Below, one piece after another: positions 28,812-38,622 of a stretch of DNA of 64,000 bases. The stretch is from Bacteroides intestinalis (GTDB taxonomy: Bacteria > Bacteroidota > Bacteroidia > Bacteroidales > Bacteroidaceae): positions 78,695-142,694 of the forward strand of contig NZ_CABJDN010000004.1 in the NCBI RefSeq assembly GCF_902364365.1, in the 5' to 3' direction. Each line of letters starts with the position of its first letter. Position 1 is the stretch's first letter. The position numbers were made by a program, and so were the translations under genes. The notes beneath the pieces are model-generated. The model did not search any database, was not told the origin of the DNA, and was given only the letters and a program-made list of their open reading frames with translations.

Positions 28812-30344
28812 ATGAAGGTTTTGAAATCATTGTTGTTGGGTATGTGTGTTGTGTTATGTGCATGCACGTCTCAAACTTCTACTGTGCAAACCAATGACAA
28901 GGGAACTCAGTGGGAATGGAAGAATGGAACTATTATTGTGAAAACTCCAGAGCGTCCGGCTGGGCAGCGGAGTGTGATTGGGCTGACCGCCCCGAAGATG
29001 GAAGTCGTTAGAGTAGGATTCGTAGGACTGGGTATGCGTGGTCCCGGTGCTGTAGAGCGTTTTATCCATATTCCCGGTACGCAGATCGTGGCTCTTTGTG
29101 ATTATGAACAATCACGTGCTGAGGGCTGCCAGAAGTATTTGCAGAAAGCATCTTTGCCTAAGGCAGCTGTTTATTCCGGAGAGAAAGGATACGAAGAACT
29201 TTGTAAACGCGATGACATAGACTTGGTTTATATTGCTACCGACTGGTTGCATCACTTCCCTGTAGCAATGTGTGCTATGGAAAATGGCAAACATGTAGCT
29301 ATAGAAGTTCCTTCGGCTATGAATCTTCAGGAATGTTGGGACTTGATTAACATGAGTGAAAAGACTCGCAAACATTGTATGATACTGGAAAACTGTTGCT
29401 ATGACTGGTTTGAAATGAATACGCTGAACATGGCACAGCAAGGAGTATTTGGTGAAGTGATTCGCGGACAAGGTGCTTACATTCATGAGTTGAGCCCGTT
29501 CTGGGACCATTATTGGAAAAATGGTGAGAATGATAAACTGGGATGGCGTTTGGATTACAACAAGAAACATCGTGGTGATGTGTATGCTACTCACGGTCTT
29601 GGTCCTGTGGCGCAAGCATTTGATATTCATCGTGGCGACCGTATGGTAACGTTGGTAGCTATGGATACCAAGTCGGTTGTGGGTAAGGATCTGGTAGAAA
29701 AAAGAACCGGAGAGAAATGTGATGATTTCCGTAACGGTGACCATACAACTACACTGATTCGTACGGCAAACGGAAAAGTTATCGAGATTCAACATAATGT
29801 GATGACACCGCAACCTTATAACCGCTTGTATCAGCTTACCGGAACCAAAGGCTTCGCCAATAAGTATCCGATTCAGGGTTATGCTCTTGATGCTAAGCAG
29901 TTGAGCGCTTCGGGAGTAGAACCGCAAGTTGATAATCTGAATACCCACAGCTTTTTGCCTAAAGAGGAAATGGAGGCGCTTGTAGAAAAGTTCCAGCATC
30001 CGATATTAAAGAAGTATGGTGAAATGGCTAAGGAAGTAGGAGGCCATGGAGGTATGGATTTCATTATGGATAGCCGTTTGGTATATTGCTTGCAGAACGG
30101 TTTACCTTTGGACCTGGATGTATACGACTTGGCAGAATGGTGCTGTCTGGCAGAACTGGGTGAGCTTTCTATGGATAACAATTGTGCTGCTGTGGAATTT
30201 CCTGATTTTACCCGTGGCGAATGGAATGTTATAAAAGGCTATAAGTTTGCTTATGCAAGTCCCGAAGAAGAAAAAGAGACTATGGATAAAGCTAAAGCCT
30301 TTACAAGCAAATTGAAAGAAAAAGGATCCGAAGACTGGAAGTAG
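28812..30344 (+). CDS. Gfo/Idh/MocA-fold lipoprotein, GH109-like
   Basis: A 510-residue protein with lipobox VVLCAC (Cys near residue 18). The NAD-binding Rossmann motif is VGFVGLGMRGPG near residue 71. The rest (IVALCDYEQSRAEGCQ, WLHHFPVAMCAMENGKHVAIEVP, ATHGLGPVAQAFDIHRGDRM) is typical of Bacteroides proteins of glycoside hydrolase family 109. The founding GH109 members are NAD-dependent alpha-N-acetylgalactosaminidases. It is the last gene of the operon, before a strong terminator. Activity on GalNAc is family-based inference; the oxidoreductase fold is clear. Confidence 0.87.
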   Translation: MKVLKSLLLGMCVVLCACTSQTSTVQTNDKGTQWEWKNGTIIVKTPERPAGQRSVIGLTAPKMEVVRVGFVGLGMRGPGAVERFIHIPGTQIVALCDYEQSRAEGCQKYLQKASLPKAAVYSGEKGYEELCKRDDIDLVYIATDWLHHFPVAMCAMENGKHVAIEVPSAMNLQECWDLINMSEKTRKHCMILENCCYDWFEMNTLNMAQQGVFGEVIRGQGAYIHELSPFWDHYWKNGENDKLGWRLDYNKKHRGDVYATHGLGPVAQAFDIHRGDRMVTLVAMDTKSVVGKDLVEKRTGEKCDDFRNGDHTTTLIRTANGKVIEIQHNVMTPQPYNRLYQLTGTKGFANKYPIQGYALDAKQLSASGVEPQVDNLNTHSFLPKEEMEALVEKFQHPILKKYGEMAKEVGGHGGMDFIMDSRLVYCLQNGLPLDLDVYDLAEWCCLAELGELSMDNNCAAVEFPDFTRGEWNVIKGYKFAYASPEEEKETMDKAKAFTSKLKEKGSEDWK

Positions 30345-30365
30345 GAATCGGGTGAGAAATAAAAC

Positions 30366-30418
30366 GAATGGCACTGTATATCATTGAATGTAAATGATAG
30401 GCAGTGCCATTTCTTTTT
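30366..30418 (+). terminator. Intrinsic terminator of the SusC/SusD operon
   Basis: GAATGGCACTG pairs with GCAGTGCCATT, and an inner ATCATT/AATGAT stem extends it; TTCTTTTT follows. It sits 22 bp after the GH109-like gene and before the convergent TlpA-like gene. Confidence 0.85.
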
Positions 30419-30449
30419 AACAGGCTTTGTACCGTCCGGTACTTCTTTC

Positions 30450-32351
30450 TTATTGATCAGCTACTTTCAGGAGCTCTTCTTTCATCGTTTTAACACCGGG
30501 GAAACCTACTTGTCTGTATTTTATATTTCCTTCGCGGTCAATAATGAGATAGGTGGGAACACCTGAAACATTGAAACTTTTGCCTAAGAAATTCCATTGG
30601 GCGGCTGTCACACGGTAATGTTCACCATGAATATCAGGAATCATATTTTCCCATGTCTTCAACGGAGATGTCTCACCGGTGATATACAAATACACAATAT
30701 CCTTATCTTTTAATTCTTCCTTCATTGGAATCATTTCTTTGTTAGCCATGCGGCATGGACCGCACCAGGTAGCCCAGAAATCAACCAGTAATACTTTTCC
30801 ACTGAACTTACTGATGATGGAAGCAAAGAGGTCTTCATCGCTGACTTCACCGGCTTCATTTACTGTGAATCCCGTCTTTTTCTTATTGGCTTCAATCTTT
30901 GCCAGAAGTTCGTCATTGGCCACAGTCAGCATTTCACGATAAGCGGAAGGGAAAGTGTTGATTGTGCTAATTTGCTCTTCAGTCAGCGGAGTGAAATTCT
31001 TGATGCTTTGATAAAGAGGGATAACCCGGACGATGTCAAAGAAGATGCCGTTGTCTGTTCCCCAAGTTTTGGCAAGGTCATCACTTTTCTGATAATAACC
31101 GATTACGATGTTTGAGTAATTGCTGGACAGGGTGGCTTGCAGATCGTTCAGTATTGCAAAGTTAGCATTTGGAATATAGTCAGCCGGTATTTTCTGTGCC
31201 CGTTCCATAAAGTATTTTTGAGCTTCTTCGCGTGTTATCTGATTAGTCTGTATGGCAGCTGATGTTAGTGTATTTGCAGCTAAACGCAATAACCCAATTG
31301 TGGACAACTTGTTGTTGATGGTGAGCACTTGACGTGTTGCCAGACTGCATGGGAGTTTATCTATTTCCGTTTGCACTTCAGCAGACAACTCCAATACTTT
31401 TGATTTGTAAGTGTCTATATCCATACCGGCAAATGCCTTCATATCCTTATATACTTTATCTTGTACATTGGTGTCGGGCATATCTTGGTTCAATTCTTGT
31501 GCAACGGTTGCTAAGGGGCCGTTAATGTATATAATCTCCCCGTAAGGCTTCTCCTCGCTATGGAATTTAGACCGGCGGCGGGAGATCTCACGCAAATTGA
31601 TATATGCTTCAGTCGTTTTTCCCGGTTCCATAAATAGTTGGAGGGGTGAGCTGCCGGACATATATAGAGAGACGGGAGTAGTACTTGCCAGGGGTATTTC
31701 TTTGCTGAAACTACCATCCGGTTGGATATCTACCAGCACTTCCGATATATCGCCTTTGGCACTTTCCCATGATACCAGAGTCATGGTCTTGAACATGCCG
31801 GGACGGAAATCCAGTAACTTACCTTTCAAGGTAGCTTTACCATATTCGATGACAGGGTCTGGCAGGGTAGTTTCTTTGTCTGCTTTATGGATAACAGCCT
31901 CTTTCGGCAGTACTAACTTCGGCAGATTATTACCTTTCAACTGGATTCCCCAAATGCTGAATCCATTTTCAACGTCGGCACCTTCTGTGAAGTCGATGGA
32001 TGTAACGGAGGCAGGAAGGGGAGGAAACACCAGCTGAAACTCAGCTTCACCGGATTCCGGCATCCAGAACTCTGCATCCGGCGTGATGCCTATGCCCGAA
32101 CGTAGTTGGTAAGTCTTTCCGTTATTATCTTGCAAGTAACTTCCCGAAGCAATCTTTATCCAGTTTTTAGGTCGGTATTTGGCAAAAATGTGCAGGACTG
32201 TAGCCGTGTCACTGATTTCGACTTGGCTGACTTCAATAGAGGTGGTGCTACTTACGACGAACGGAGGTTGTTCAATCACTTTGTTTTTAGCTTGAATGGT
32301 GCAGCATATGCATAGTAGCAGACTGCTGAGGAGAAAATTGAGTTTTTTCAT
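30450..32351 (-). CDS. TlpA-like thioredoxin-domain protein, exported
   Basis: A 633-residue protein with a signal peptide (LLSSLLLCICCTIQA). The long N-terminal and middle regions (about 25-490) are of uncertain fold, with beta-rich and then helical parts. The C-terminal thioredoxin domain (about 500-633) has VDFWATWCGPCRMAN with the CxxC pair and GVPTYLIIDREG with the cis-Pro. It is likely a periplasmic thiol-disulfide protein. A BlaI-like operator overlaps its promoter, linking it to the repressor at 17732. It converges on the polysaccharide operon and is not part of it. Confidence 0.88.
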   Translation of the reverse strand: MKKLNFLLSSLLLCICCTIQAKNKVIEQPPFVVSSTTSIEVSQVEISDTATVLHIFAKYRPKNWIKIASGSYLQDNNGKTYQLRSGIGITPDAEFWMPESGEAEFQLVFPPLPASVTSIDFTEGADVENGFSIWGIQLKGNNLPKLVLPKEAVIHKADKETTLPDPVIEYGKATLKGKLLDFRPGMFKTMTLVSWESAKGDISEVLVDIQPDGSFSKEIPLASTTPVSLYMSGSSPLQLFMEPGKTTEAYINLREISRRRSKFHSEEKPYGEIIYINGPLATVAQELNQDMPDTNVQDKVYKDMKAFAGMDIDTYKSKVLELSAEVQTEIDKLPCSLATRQVLTINNKLSTIGLLRLAANTLTSAAIQTNQITREEAQKYFMERAQKIPADYIPNANFAILNDLQATLSSNYSNIVIGYYQKSDDLAKTWGTDNGIFFDIVRVIPLYQSIKNFTPLTEEQISTINTFPSAYREMLTVANDELLAKIEANKKKTGFTVNEAGEVSDEDLFASIISKFSGKVLLVDFWATWCGPCRMANKEMIPMKEELKDKDIVYLYITGETSPLKTWENMIPDIHGEHYRVTAAQWNFLGKSFNVSGVPTYLIIDREGNIKYRQVGFPGVKTMKEELLKVADQ

Positions 32352-32367
32352 ACTATATAGTTTTTAT

Positions 32368-32389
32368 CAAAGTTACGAATCTTTCGTAA
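32368..32389 (-). promoter_or_regulatory. Promoter with BlaI-like operator
   Basis: The minus strand has TAACTTTG (32368-32375), a perfect -7 box 16 bp before the TlpA-like ATG. The dyad TTACGAA-TCT-TTCGTAA (32373-32389) overlaps it. The core TACGAA-N3-TTCGTA is the same as that on the BlaI gene's own promoter at 18130-18144. Confidence 0.6.
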
Positions 32390-32449
32390 TTATAGAACAT
32401 CTTGCTTGTTAATTGATGTAAAACGAATGAAAAATGTAGTTTTTCAGTG

Positions 32450-32457
32450 TAACTTTG
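32450..32457 (+). promoter_or_regulatory. -7 box of the SGNH-GH92-GH20 operon
   Basis: TAACTTTG is a perfect TAnnTTTG match 24 bp before the SGNH gene. No clear TTTG lies 19-21 bp upstream. Confidence 0.5.
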
Positions 32458-32481
32458 GGTCATCTTAATATCTATTAAATC

Positions 32482-33546
32482 ATGAGAACCAAAGCTTTAA
32501 TTTTCGGATTGCTGCTGGCAGCTTCTACTCATGCCCAGCTTCTTTATCACGATGCTTCCGCTTTCCCCCTGTTAGGCAAAGCTACGGATGCCACTCTTAC
32601 CCGTTACGAACGCCTTCCGGCTTCTTTGGAATCTGTTTCCCGCAAACCGCTTTGGGATTTAGGACGCAATAGTGCCGGGCTTGCTTTGCGCTTCCGTTCC
32701 AACTCTACATGCATTGGGGCAAAGTGGGAAGTAAGGGATAACAGAAGCATGAATCATATGACTCCTACCGGAATCAAAGGACTGGATCTGTATTGTCTGC
32801 GAGATGGTAAGTGGGTCTTTGCCGGTAGCGGACGGCCTCAAGGAAAGGTAAATGAGGCTACTATCGTGAAGAATATGGATCCTGAAGAACGGGAATATCT
32901 TTTATATCTTTCTTTGTATGACGGGGTTACTTCATTGGCAATCGGTGTGGATAGCCTTTCGACGCTTGATCAGCCTACTGTTGATTTGCCGGTACGTGAG
33001 AAGCCCGTTGTTTTTTATGGAACCAGTATTTTACAGGGTGGTTGTGCTTCCCGTCCCGGAATGGCCCATACAAATATTCTGGAACGTTGGCTCAATCGTG
33101 AATGTATCAATTTAGGATTTAGTGGTAATGCTTTGCTCGATCTGGAGATAGCGGAACTTATAGCTACGGTCGATGCTTCCATGTTTGTGCTTGATTTCCT
33201 TCCTAATGCCACAGTGGAACAGATGAAAGAACGGGCGGAGAAATTCTACTCTATCGTTCGCAGCAAGCATCCTGAGACTCCCATCCTTTTTGTAGAAGAT
33301 CCTATTTTCACTCATTCCCGTTTTGATAAAAAGATTGCAAGGGAAGTGATAGCTAAAAATGAAACAATTGCAGCTATTTTCCAGTCAATGAAGAAAAAAG
33401 GTGAGAAGAATATCTATCTACTCTCTTCCAAGGATATCATCGGGCACGATGGTGAGGCTACTGTTGATGGTATTCATTTCACGGATTTAGGCTTTATGCG
33501 CTATGCGGAAGTATTATATCCGTTAATTAAAAAACATATCCGGTAA
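32482..33546 (+). CDS. Exported SGNH/GDSL hydrolase, probable carbohydrate esterase
   Basis: A 354-residue protein with a signal peptide (ALIFGLLLAASTHAQ). An N-terminal beta-sandwich (about 25-165) precedes the SGNH domain. The catalytic Ser is in YGTSILQGGCASRPG, the Gly/Asn blocks are NLGFSGNA and LDFLPNAT, and the C-terminal Asp/His pair is in DGIHFTDLG. Such enzymes remove acyl groups from glycans. It is the first gene of a unit with GH92 and GH20, so de-acetylation of a decorated glycan is plausible. Confidence 0.87.
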   Translation: MRTKALIFGLLLAASTHAQLLYHDASAFPLLGKATDATLTRYERLPASLESVSRKPLWDLGRNSAGLALRFRSNSTCIGAKWEVRDNRSMNHMTPTGIKGLDLYCLRDGKWVFAGSGRPQGKVNEATIVKNMDPEEREYLLYLSLYDGVTSLAIGVDSLSTLDQPTVDLPVREKPVVFYGTSILQGGCASRPGMAHTNILERWLNRECINLGFSGNALLDLEIAELIATVDASMFVLDFLPNATVEQMKERAEKFYSIVRSKHPETPILFVEDPIFTHSRFDKKIAREVIAKNETIAAIFQSMKKKGEKNIYLLSSKDIIGHDGEATVDGIHFTDLGFMRYAEVLYPLIKKHIR

Positions 33547-33567
33547 CTTTTTCTATTTTATTATTCT

Positions 33568-35859
33568 ATGAAACATGGCAGGTCTTGGCTATCGGCTTTA
33601 TTGATTTCTTTTTCTATTTTGTCATTTGCTCAAAAAGAGCCAGTGGATTATGTCAATACGATTATTGGTGCTTCAACTTCGGCAGAGGCCGGAAAGTCGG
33701 GGCATGGGTTGGGAAAAACCTTTCCGGGAAGTTGTACTCCTTTCGGACTTGTACAGTTGAGTCCGGATACTAAAACCGGTGGTGATAACGGCCCCGGATA
33801 TTCGTGGCATCATGCTACTATCGAAGGATTCAGCTTTACGCACTTAAGCGGTATTGGTTGGTATGGTGATTTCGGAAACTTTCTGGTAATGCCTGCCACC
33901 GGACCATTACGAACATTCAAGGGAACCGAAAATAAACCGGAGGAAGGTTACCGCTCCAGATATTCCCATGATACGGAGATTACACAGGCCGGATACTATT
34001 CGGTATACTTGCAAGATTATCAGGTGAAAGTGGAACTGACATCCGCTCCTCGTTCGGGGATTCTGCGTTTCACATATCCGGAGTCGGAAAAGTCACGTAT
34101 CCAGATCGATCTGGCCCGTAGAATTGGTGGTACATCTGATGAACAGTATGTGGAAAAAGTGGACGAATATACGATTCGGGGATGGATGAAATGCACGCCT
34201 GCTTGTGGAGGTTGGGGAAACGGTTCGGGGAAATCTGATTATACCGTTTACTTCTATTGCTGTTTCGATCGCCCATTGACGGAATACGGCGTTTGGAGTG
34301 CTTCTATTCCTGAGGGTGTTAGCAGAAAGAATGATGCCAATGATAATCCGGCCTATTTCAACTATATTAAGGATGCTCGGCTCATACCAGCTCCCGGGAA
34401 GGCACAGGGAAAGCACTTGGGCTTTTATACAGAGTTTCCTACCCGGAAAGACGAACAGGTACAACTGAAGTGTGGCATATCGTTTGTCAGCATGGAAGGT
34501 GCCCAGCGCAATTTGGAACAGGATATTCCGGACTGGAATTTTGAGCGGGTAAAAGAAAATACACGTAATCTGTGGAATCAGGCACTCTCTTCGGTGAAGG
34601 TTGAGGGAAGCGAAAGGGATAAGACTATCTTTTATACCTCTTTGTATCATACAATGATTGATCCACGCTGCTTCTCTGATTGTGACGGCCGATATGTAGG
34701 TGCGGATAAGAAGATTCACCAGACGGAGAATTTTACCTATCGTACTGTATTTAGCGGTTGGGATGTATTTCGTAGTCAGTTCCCATTGCAAACATTGATT
34801 AATCCCCGATTGGTAAATGATGAGATAAACTCTTTGATCCAGATTGCCCAATTAAGTGGGAAGGAGTATTTCCCGCGTTGGGAAGTAGTGAATGCATATT
34901 CCGGCTGTATGTTGGGAAATCCCGCTATCTCGGTACTGGCGGATGCCTATGAAAAGGGGATCCGGGAGTATGATGTACAGAAAGCCGTTGAGTATGCTGC
35001 GAATACACAGAAGCAGTTTGGTAATGGAGACCTGGGATATACTCCCGGCAGTCTTTCCCATACGTTGGAGTATGCTTATACGGATTGGTGCTTAGGACAA
35101 CTCATGAATTCCTTGGACAAGAAGAAAGAAGCGGCTGAATATGAAAAGCGTGCCAAAGCTTACCGGAATGTGTGGAGCGACAGCGTACAGTGGTTTCGTG
35201 CCCGCGTGAAGGGTGGGGGCTGGTTGCCTTGGCGAGGTCGTACGGCACAAGATCAGGGTACTACGGAAAGCAATCCTTTCCAGCAAGGTTGGTTTGTCCC
35301 TCATGATATTGATGGGATGAAAGCTCTGATGGGAGGACAAAAGAAGTTTGATGCGGAACTGGAAGAGTTCTTTGCCAATGTTCCGGAAGATTTTTTATGG
35401 AACGATTATTATAATCATCCTAATGAACCGAACCATCATGTACCATTCCTTTTCAATTACTCTTCTTGCCCGTGGCTGACACAGAAGTGGACGAGAAAGA
35501 TTTGTGATAAAGCTTATGGTGACGATGTTCTGGGATTGTGCGGAAACGAGGATGTAGGGCAGATGTCGGCATGGTATGTACTGGCGGCTATGGGTATTCA
35601 TCCGGTTTGTCCGGGAAATCCCCGTTATGAGATTACCAGCCCTGTCTTCGAAAGCGTAGAGATAAACTTGGATACGCATTTCTATTCTGGTAAGAATTTC
35701 AAAATCATAGCGCATAATAACTCGCCTCAGAACATTTATATTCAGTCGGTATCATTGAACGGTAAGAAATTGAACCGTTTGTGGATAACGCATGATGAGA
35801 TCGTGAAGGGTGGGGTACTGGAATTTGAAATGGGAAATTGTTTTAAGATATATCAATGA
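33568..35859 (+). CDS. GH92-family alpha-mannosidase
   Basis: A 763-residue exported enzyme with a signal peptide (SWLSALLISFSILSFAQ). GH92 hallmarks are present: the N-terminal VNTIIGASTS...GLGKTFPGS, GYSWHHATIEGFSFTHLSG, RTVFSGWDVFRSQFPL and LCGNEDVGQMSAWYVLAAMG near the C-terminus. GH92 enzymes are calcium-dependent exo-alpha-mannosidases, in Bacteroides often acting on N-glycans. It overlaps the GH20 start by 4 bp (ATGA), so the two are translationally coupled. Confidence 0.94.
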   Translation: MKHGRSWLSALLISFSILSFAQKEPVDYVNTIIGASTSAEAGKSGHGLGKTFPGSCTPFGLVQLSPDTKTGGDNGPGYSWHHATIEGFSFTHLSGIGWYGDFGNFLVMPATGPLRTFKGTENKPEEGYRSRYSHDTEITQAGYYSVYLQDYQVKVELTSAPRSGILRFTYPESEKSRIQIDLARRIGGTSDEQYVEKVDEYTIRGWMKCTPACGGWGNGSGKSDYTVYFYCCFDRPLTEYGVWSASIPEGVSRKNDANDNPAYFNYIKDARLIPAPGKAQGKHLGFYTEFPTRKDEQVQLKCGISFVSMEGAQRNLEQDIPDWNFERVKENTRNLWNQALSSVKVEGSERDKTIFYTSLYHTMIDPRCFSDCDGRYVGADKKIHQTENFTYRTVFSGWDVFRSQFPLQTLINPRLVNDEINSLIQIAQLSGKEYFPRWEVVNAYSGCMLGNPAISVLADAYEKGIREYDVQKAVEYAANTQKQFGNGDLGYTPGSLSHTLEYAYTDWCLGQLMNSLDKKKEAAEYEKRAKAYRNVWSDSVQWFRARVKGGGWLPWRGRTAQDQGTTESNPFQQGWFVPHDIDGMKALMGGQKKFDAELEEFFANVPEDFLWNDYYNHPNEPNHHVPFLFNYSSCPWLTQKWTRKICDKAYGDDVLGLCGNEDVGQMSAWYVLAAMGIHPVCPGNPRYEITSPVFESVEINLDTHFYSGKNFKIIAHNNSPQNIYIQSVSLNGKKLNRLWITHDEIVKGGVLEFEMGNCFKIYQ

Positions 35860-37373
35860 TGACAACTAAAATTAACCTGTTGGCAGTAAGTCTTTTTCTG
35901 CCAGTCTTTATCTCTGCACAAAATGTGATTCCTGAACCGGCACAATATCGCCCGGTAAAAGGAGAGTTCGTACTGTCTATTGCCGAGAATAAGGCACTTG
36001 AGACAAATAATGTACTTCCGTCACGAGTCATACAACGCATTACACCGGATTGCACTACGGGGGCTGATGAGGCTTATCGTTTGGAGATAACTCCCGATTC
36101 TGTTTTTATTCAATCAGCTACCGTAACCGGAGCATTCCGGGGAGAAGAAACTTTGAAGCAACTCTTGCGTTCTGGAAAAGGCACTACGAGCGCTTGTGTC
36201 ATCAATGATGCTCCCCGTTATTCGTGGCGGGGTTTTATGCTCGATGAGAGCCGTCATTTCTTTGGCAAGGAGAAAGTCAAGCAGTTACTTGATATAATGG
36301 CTTCTCTTCGCCTGAATGTTTTTCATTGGCATCTGACGGATGAACCGGGATGGCGTATTGAAATAAAGAAGTATCCTCTGTTGACAAAGGTTGGGTCCAA
36401 AGGAAATTATCATGATCCGTCGGCACCTGCTGCTTTCTATACGCAGGAGGATATTAAAGATATTGTTGCCTATGCAGCTGCGCGACACATTATGGTTGTA
36501 CCGGAATTCGATATGCCCGGACATGCCACTGCTGCTTGCCGTGCCTATCCGGAATTGTCCGGTGGTGGTGAGGGGCGATGGAAAGATTTTACTTTTCATC
36601 CTTGCAAAGAAGAAACTTTCCGTTTCATAAGTGATGTGCTGGATGAACTGATTACTCTGTTCCCCTCTCCTTATATTCATATTGGAGGTGATGAAGTGCA
36701 TTTCGGTAATCAGGAATGGTTTACAGATCTACAGATACAGCAGTTTATTAAAGATAAACAATTAATGAACGAAACCGGATTGGAGCAATACTTTGTGCGC
36801 CGTGTGGCAGATATTATTGCTGCCAAAGGTAAAACAATGATCGGTTGGGATGAGATTGTGGATGCTGGTGTATCGCCGGATAAAGCAGTAGTGATGTGGT
36901 GGCGTCATGATCGTAGGTATCAGTTGTTGAAAGCTCTCGAAAGTGGATATCGTGTTATTATGACTCCGCGTCGTCCGATGTATGGCGACTTTGTGCAGTA
37001 TTCCACACACAATGTTGGGCGTTACTGGGATGGATATAATCCGATAGAGGATGTTTTCTCATTCCCTCGTTCGATAGAACATCTGTTTAAGGGATACGAA
37101 AGCCAGATTATGGGTATGCAGTACTCACTTTGGACAGAACGCGTCGCTGATGTCAAACGATTGGATTTTATGGTCTTCCCACGTCTCGTTGCTGCTGCTG
37201 AAGCTGCCTGGACGCCTGCCGTGCATAAGGATTATAGTCGCTTTATGCGGCGCTTGCCCTTTTTCCTGCATTGGTTGGATACCAAAGATATTTATTATTT
37301 CGACCCGTTTGCCCCTGAAAGGAGGCCGGAGCCTACTGCTCCGGAGAAAGAGGATGTCCTGCAGAATGGATAA
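35856..37373 (+). CDS. GH20-family beta-N-acetylhexosaminidase
   Basis: A 505-residue exported enzyme (signal peptide to about residue 21). An N-terminal GH20b-like domain is followed by the catalytic barrel from about residue 120. MASLRLNVFHWHLTDEPGWR and the catalytic Asp279-Glu280 pair in IHIGGDEVHFG identify it. The Asp assists the substrate N-acetyl group in catalysis. It releases terminal GlcNAc or GalNAc. It ends 16 bp from the convergent ABC permease gene. Confidence 0.94.
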   Translation: MMTTKINLLAVSLFLPVFISAQNVIPEPAQYRPVKGEFVLSIAENKALETNNVLPSRVIQRITPDCTTGADEAYRLEITPDSVFIQSATVTGAFRGEETLKQLLRSGKGTTSACVINDAPRYSWRGFMLDESRHFFGKEKVKQLLDIMASLRLNVFHWHLTDEPGWRIEIKKYPLLTKVGSKGNYHDPSAPAAFYTQEDIKDIVAYAAARHIMVVPEFDMPGHATAACRAYPELSGGGEGRWKDFTFHPCKEETFRFISDVLDELITLFPSPYIHIGGDEVHFGNQEWFTDLQIQQFIKDKQLMNETGLEQYFVRRVADIIAAKGKTMIGWDEIVDAGVSPDKAVVMWWRHDRRYQLLKALESGYRVIMTPRRPMYGDFVQYSTHNVGRYWDGYNPIEDVFSFPRSIEHLFKGYESQIMGMQYSLWTERVADVKRLDFMVFPRLVAAAEAAWTPAVHKDYSRFMRRLPFFLHWLDTKDIYYFDPFAPERRPEPTAPEKEDVLQNG

Positions 37374-37389
37374 TAATCTCCTGAAATTA

Positions 37390-38622
37390 TTATTTATTCT
37401 TGTACTCTTTATATTTCTCAATCACATGCTTCCTGCTCTGGATAATCTGCCAACGATATACCCAGCAAGTAGTCAGGAAGTAGATGCCTGCCTGTATCCA
37501 TAATGCACGGTATTCAAAGGCTACTTCGCCCAGTGTAGCTCCCATGCTATTAATGCGTACGTAGCCATTGATGCCGAAAGTGGACGGGAAGATATAAGAG
37601 AAGTATCTCCAGAAATCCGGCATGGCGGCTCCCGGCCAGGAAACACCTGAAAGGAACAATAAGGGTACGGATGTGAAGACGAATATTAACATGCAGGTTT
37701 CACGGTTGCGTATGGCAATAGAAGCTGTCATGGCAAAGAAAATACATGCTGCCAGATAAGGTAACATAAAGAGGGTCAGTACACCCGGTTGAGCTATCTG
37801 GATGAGACTGAACAGACGTGGCACTACACAGAGCACATATACGGATACAAGTGCATACACCATAAAGTAACTTAAACCTTTACCCAGTACGATACGTAAT
37901 GTGCCGTTGTAGTGGCGGTTGATAGGAACCAAATCTTTGAAACGGTTCTGTTCGCGGGCTGTTCCGGCAGAAAGTCCGATACCCAGCAATAAGGTTTGCT
38001 GAATAATCAGTATTAATACCGCAGGTATCAGGAAAGCCGCAAAACCGTTTGCAGGGTTGAATAAGGTAACATCTTCATATTTTATCGGATAGGCGGTAAT
38101 CTCATCCTGGCGGTTGGTGGTATTGCCGGCACGTTGCATTTTGATATCTGCATTCATATCCAGTGACACGCTGGTATTGGTGTTCAGCAGAGATTTATAA
38201 TAAAGCAATCCGCTCATATCGCAATACAGACTGACCTGTGTTTGCTTTCCCCGTGCAATATCTTCACTGAATTCAGCAGGTATATAGATGATGCCATAAG
38301 CCAGACGATCTTTCAGCATCAGTTTGGCTTCTTCCATGTCGGCGCAATAAGATACAATCTTCACTTCCGGACTGGAGTCCACTTTGCGCAGGTATTCGCG
38401 GCTTAACGAACTGCGTGAGTTATCCACTACCACAGCAGGTACTTCCCGTATGGTTTCATTGGTATAAATGAAAGCATAAATCAGTGGATACACCAACGGG
38501 ACAAGCACAAAGAAGATGAGCACACCCTGATCGCGAAAGGTCGTGCGGAATTCCCGTATCCAGATATAGAATAGGTCGTGGATACCTTGTACTACTTTCT
38601 GTTTGAACGTCAGATGTTTCAT
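37390..38622 (-). CDS. ABC-2 type exporter permease (second)
   Basis: A 410-residue inner-membrane protein. One N-terminal helix (LIFFVLVPLVYPLIYAFIY) is followed by a large periplasmic loop (about 55-190) and five further helices, including AFLIPAVLILIIQQTLLLGIGLSAGTAREQNRF. This is the YhhJ/YbhR-type architecture. Its ATG overlaps the stop of the preceding permease gene by 1 bp. The two would pair with HlyD and TolC proteins encoded upstream. No ATPase gene is present in the cluster. Confidence 0.9.
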   Translation of the reverse strand: MKHLTFKQKVVQGIHDLFYIWIREFRTTFRDQGVLIFFVLVPLVYPLIYAFIYTNETIREVPAVVVDNSRSSLSREYLRKVDSSPEVKIVSYCADMEEAKLMLKDRLAYGIIYIPAEFSEDIARGKQTQVSLYCDMSGLLYYKSLLNTNTSVSLDMNADIKMQRAGNTTNRQDEITAYPIKYEDVTLFNPANGFAAFLIPAVLILIIQQTLLLGIGLSAGTAREQNRFKDLVPINRHYNGTLRIVLGKGLSYFMVYALVSVYVLCVVPRLFSLIQIAQPGVLTLFMLPYLAACIFFAMTASIAIRNRETCMLIFVFTSVPLLFLSGVSWPGAAMPDFWRYFSYIFPSTFGINGYVRINSMGATLGEVAFEYRALWIQAGIYFLTTCWVYRWQIIQSRKHVIEKYKEYKNK

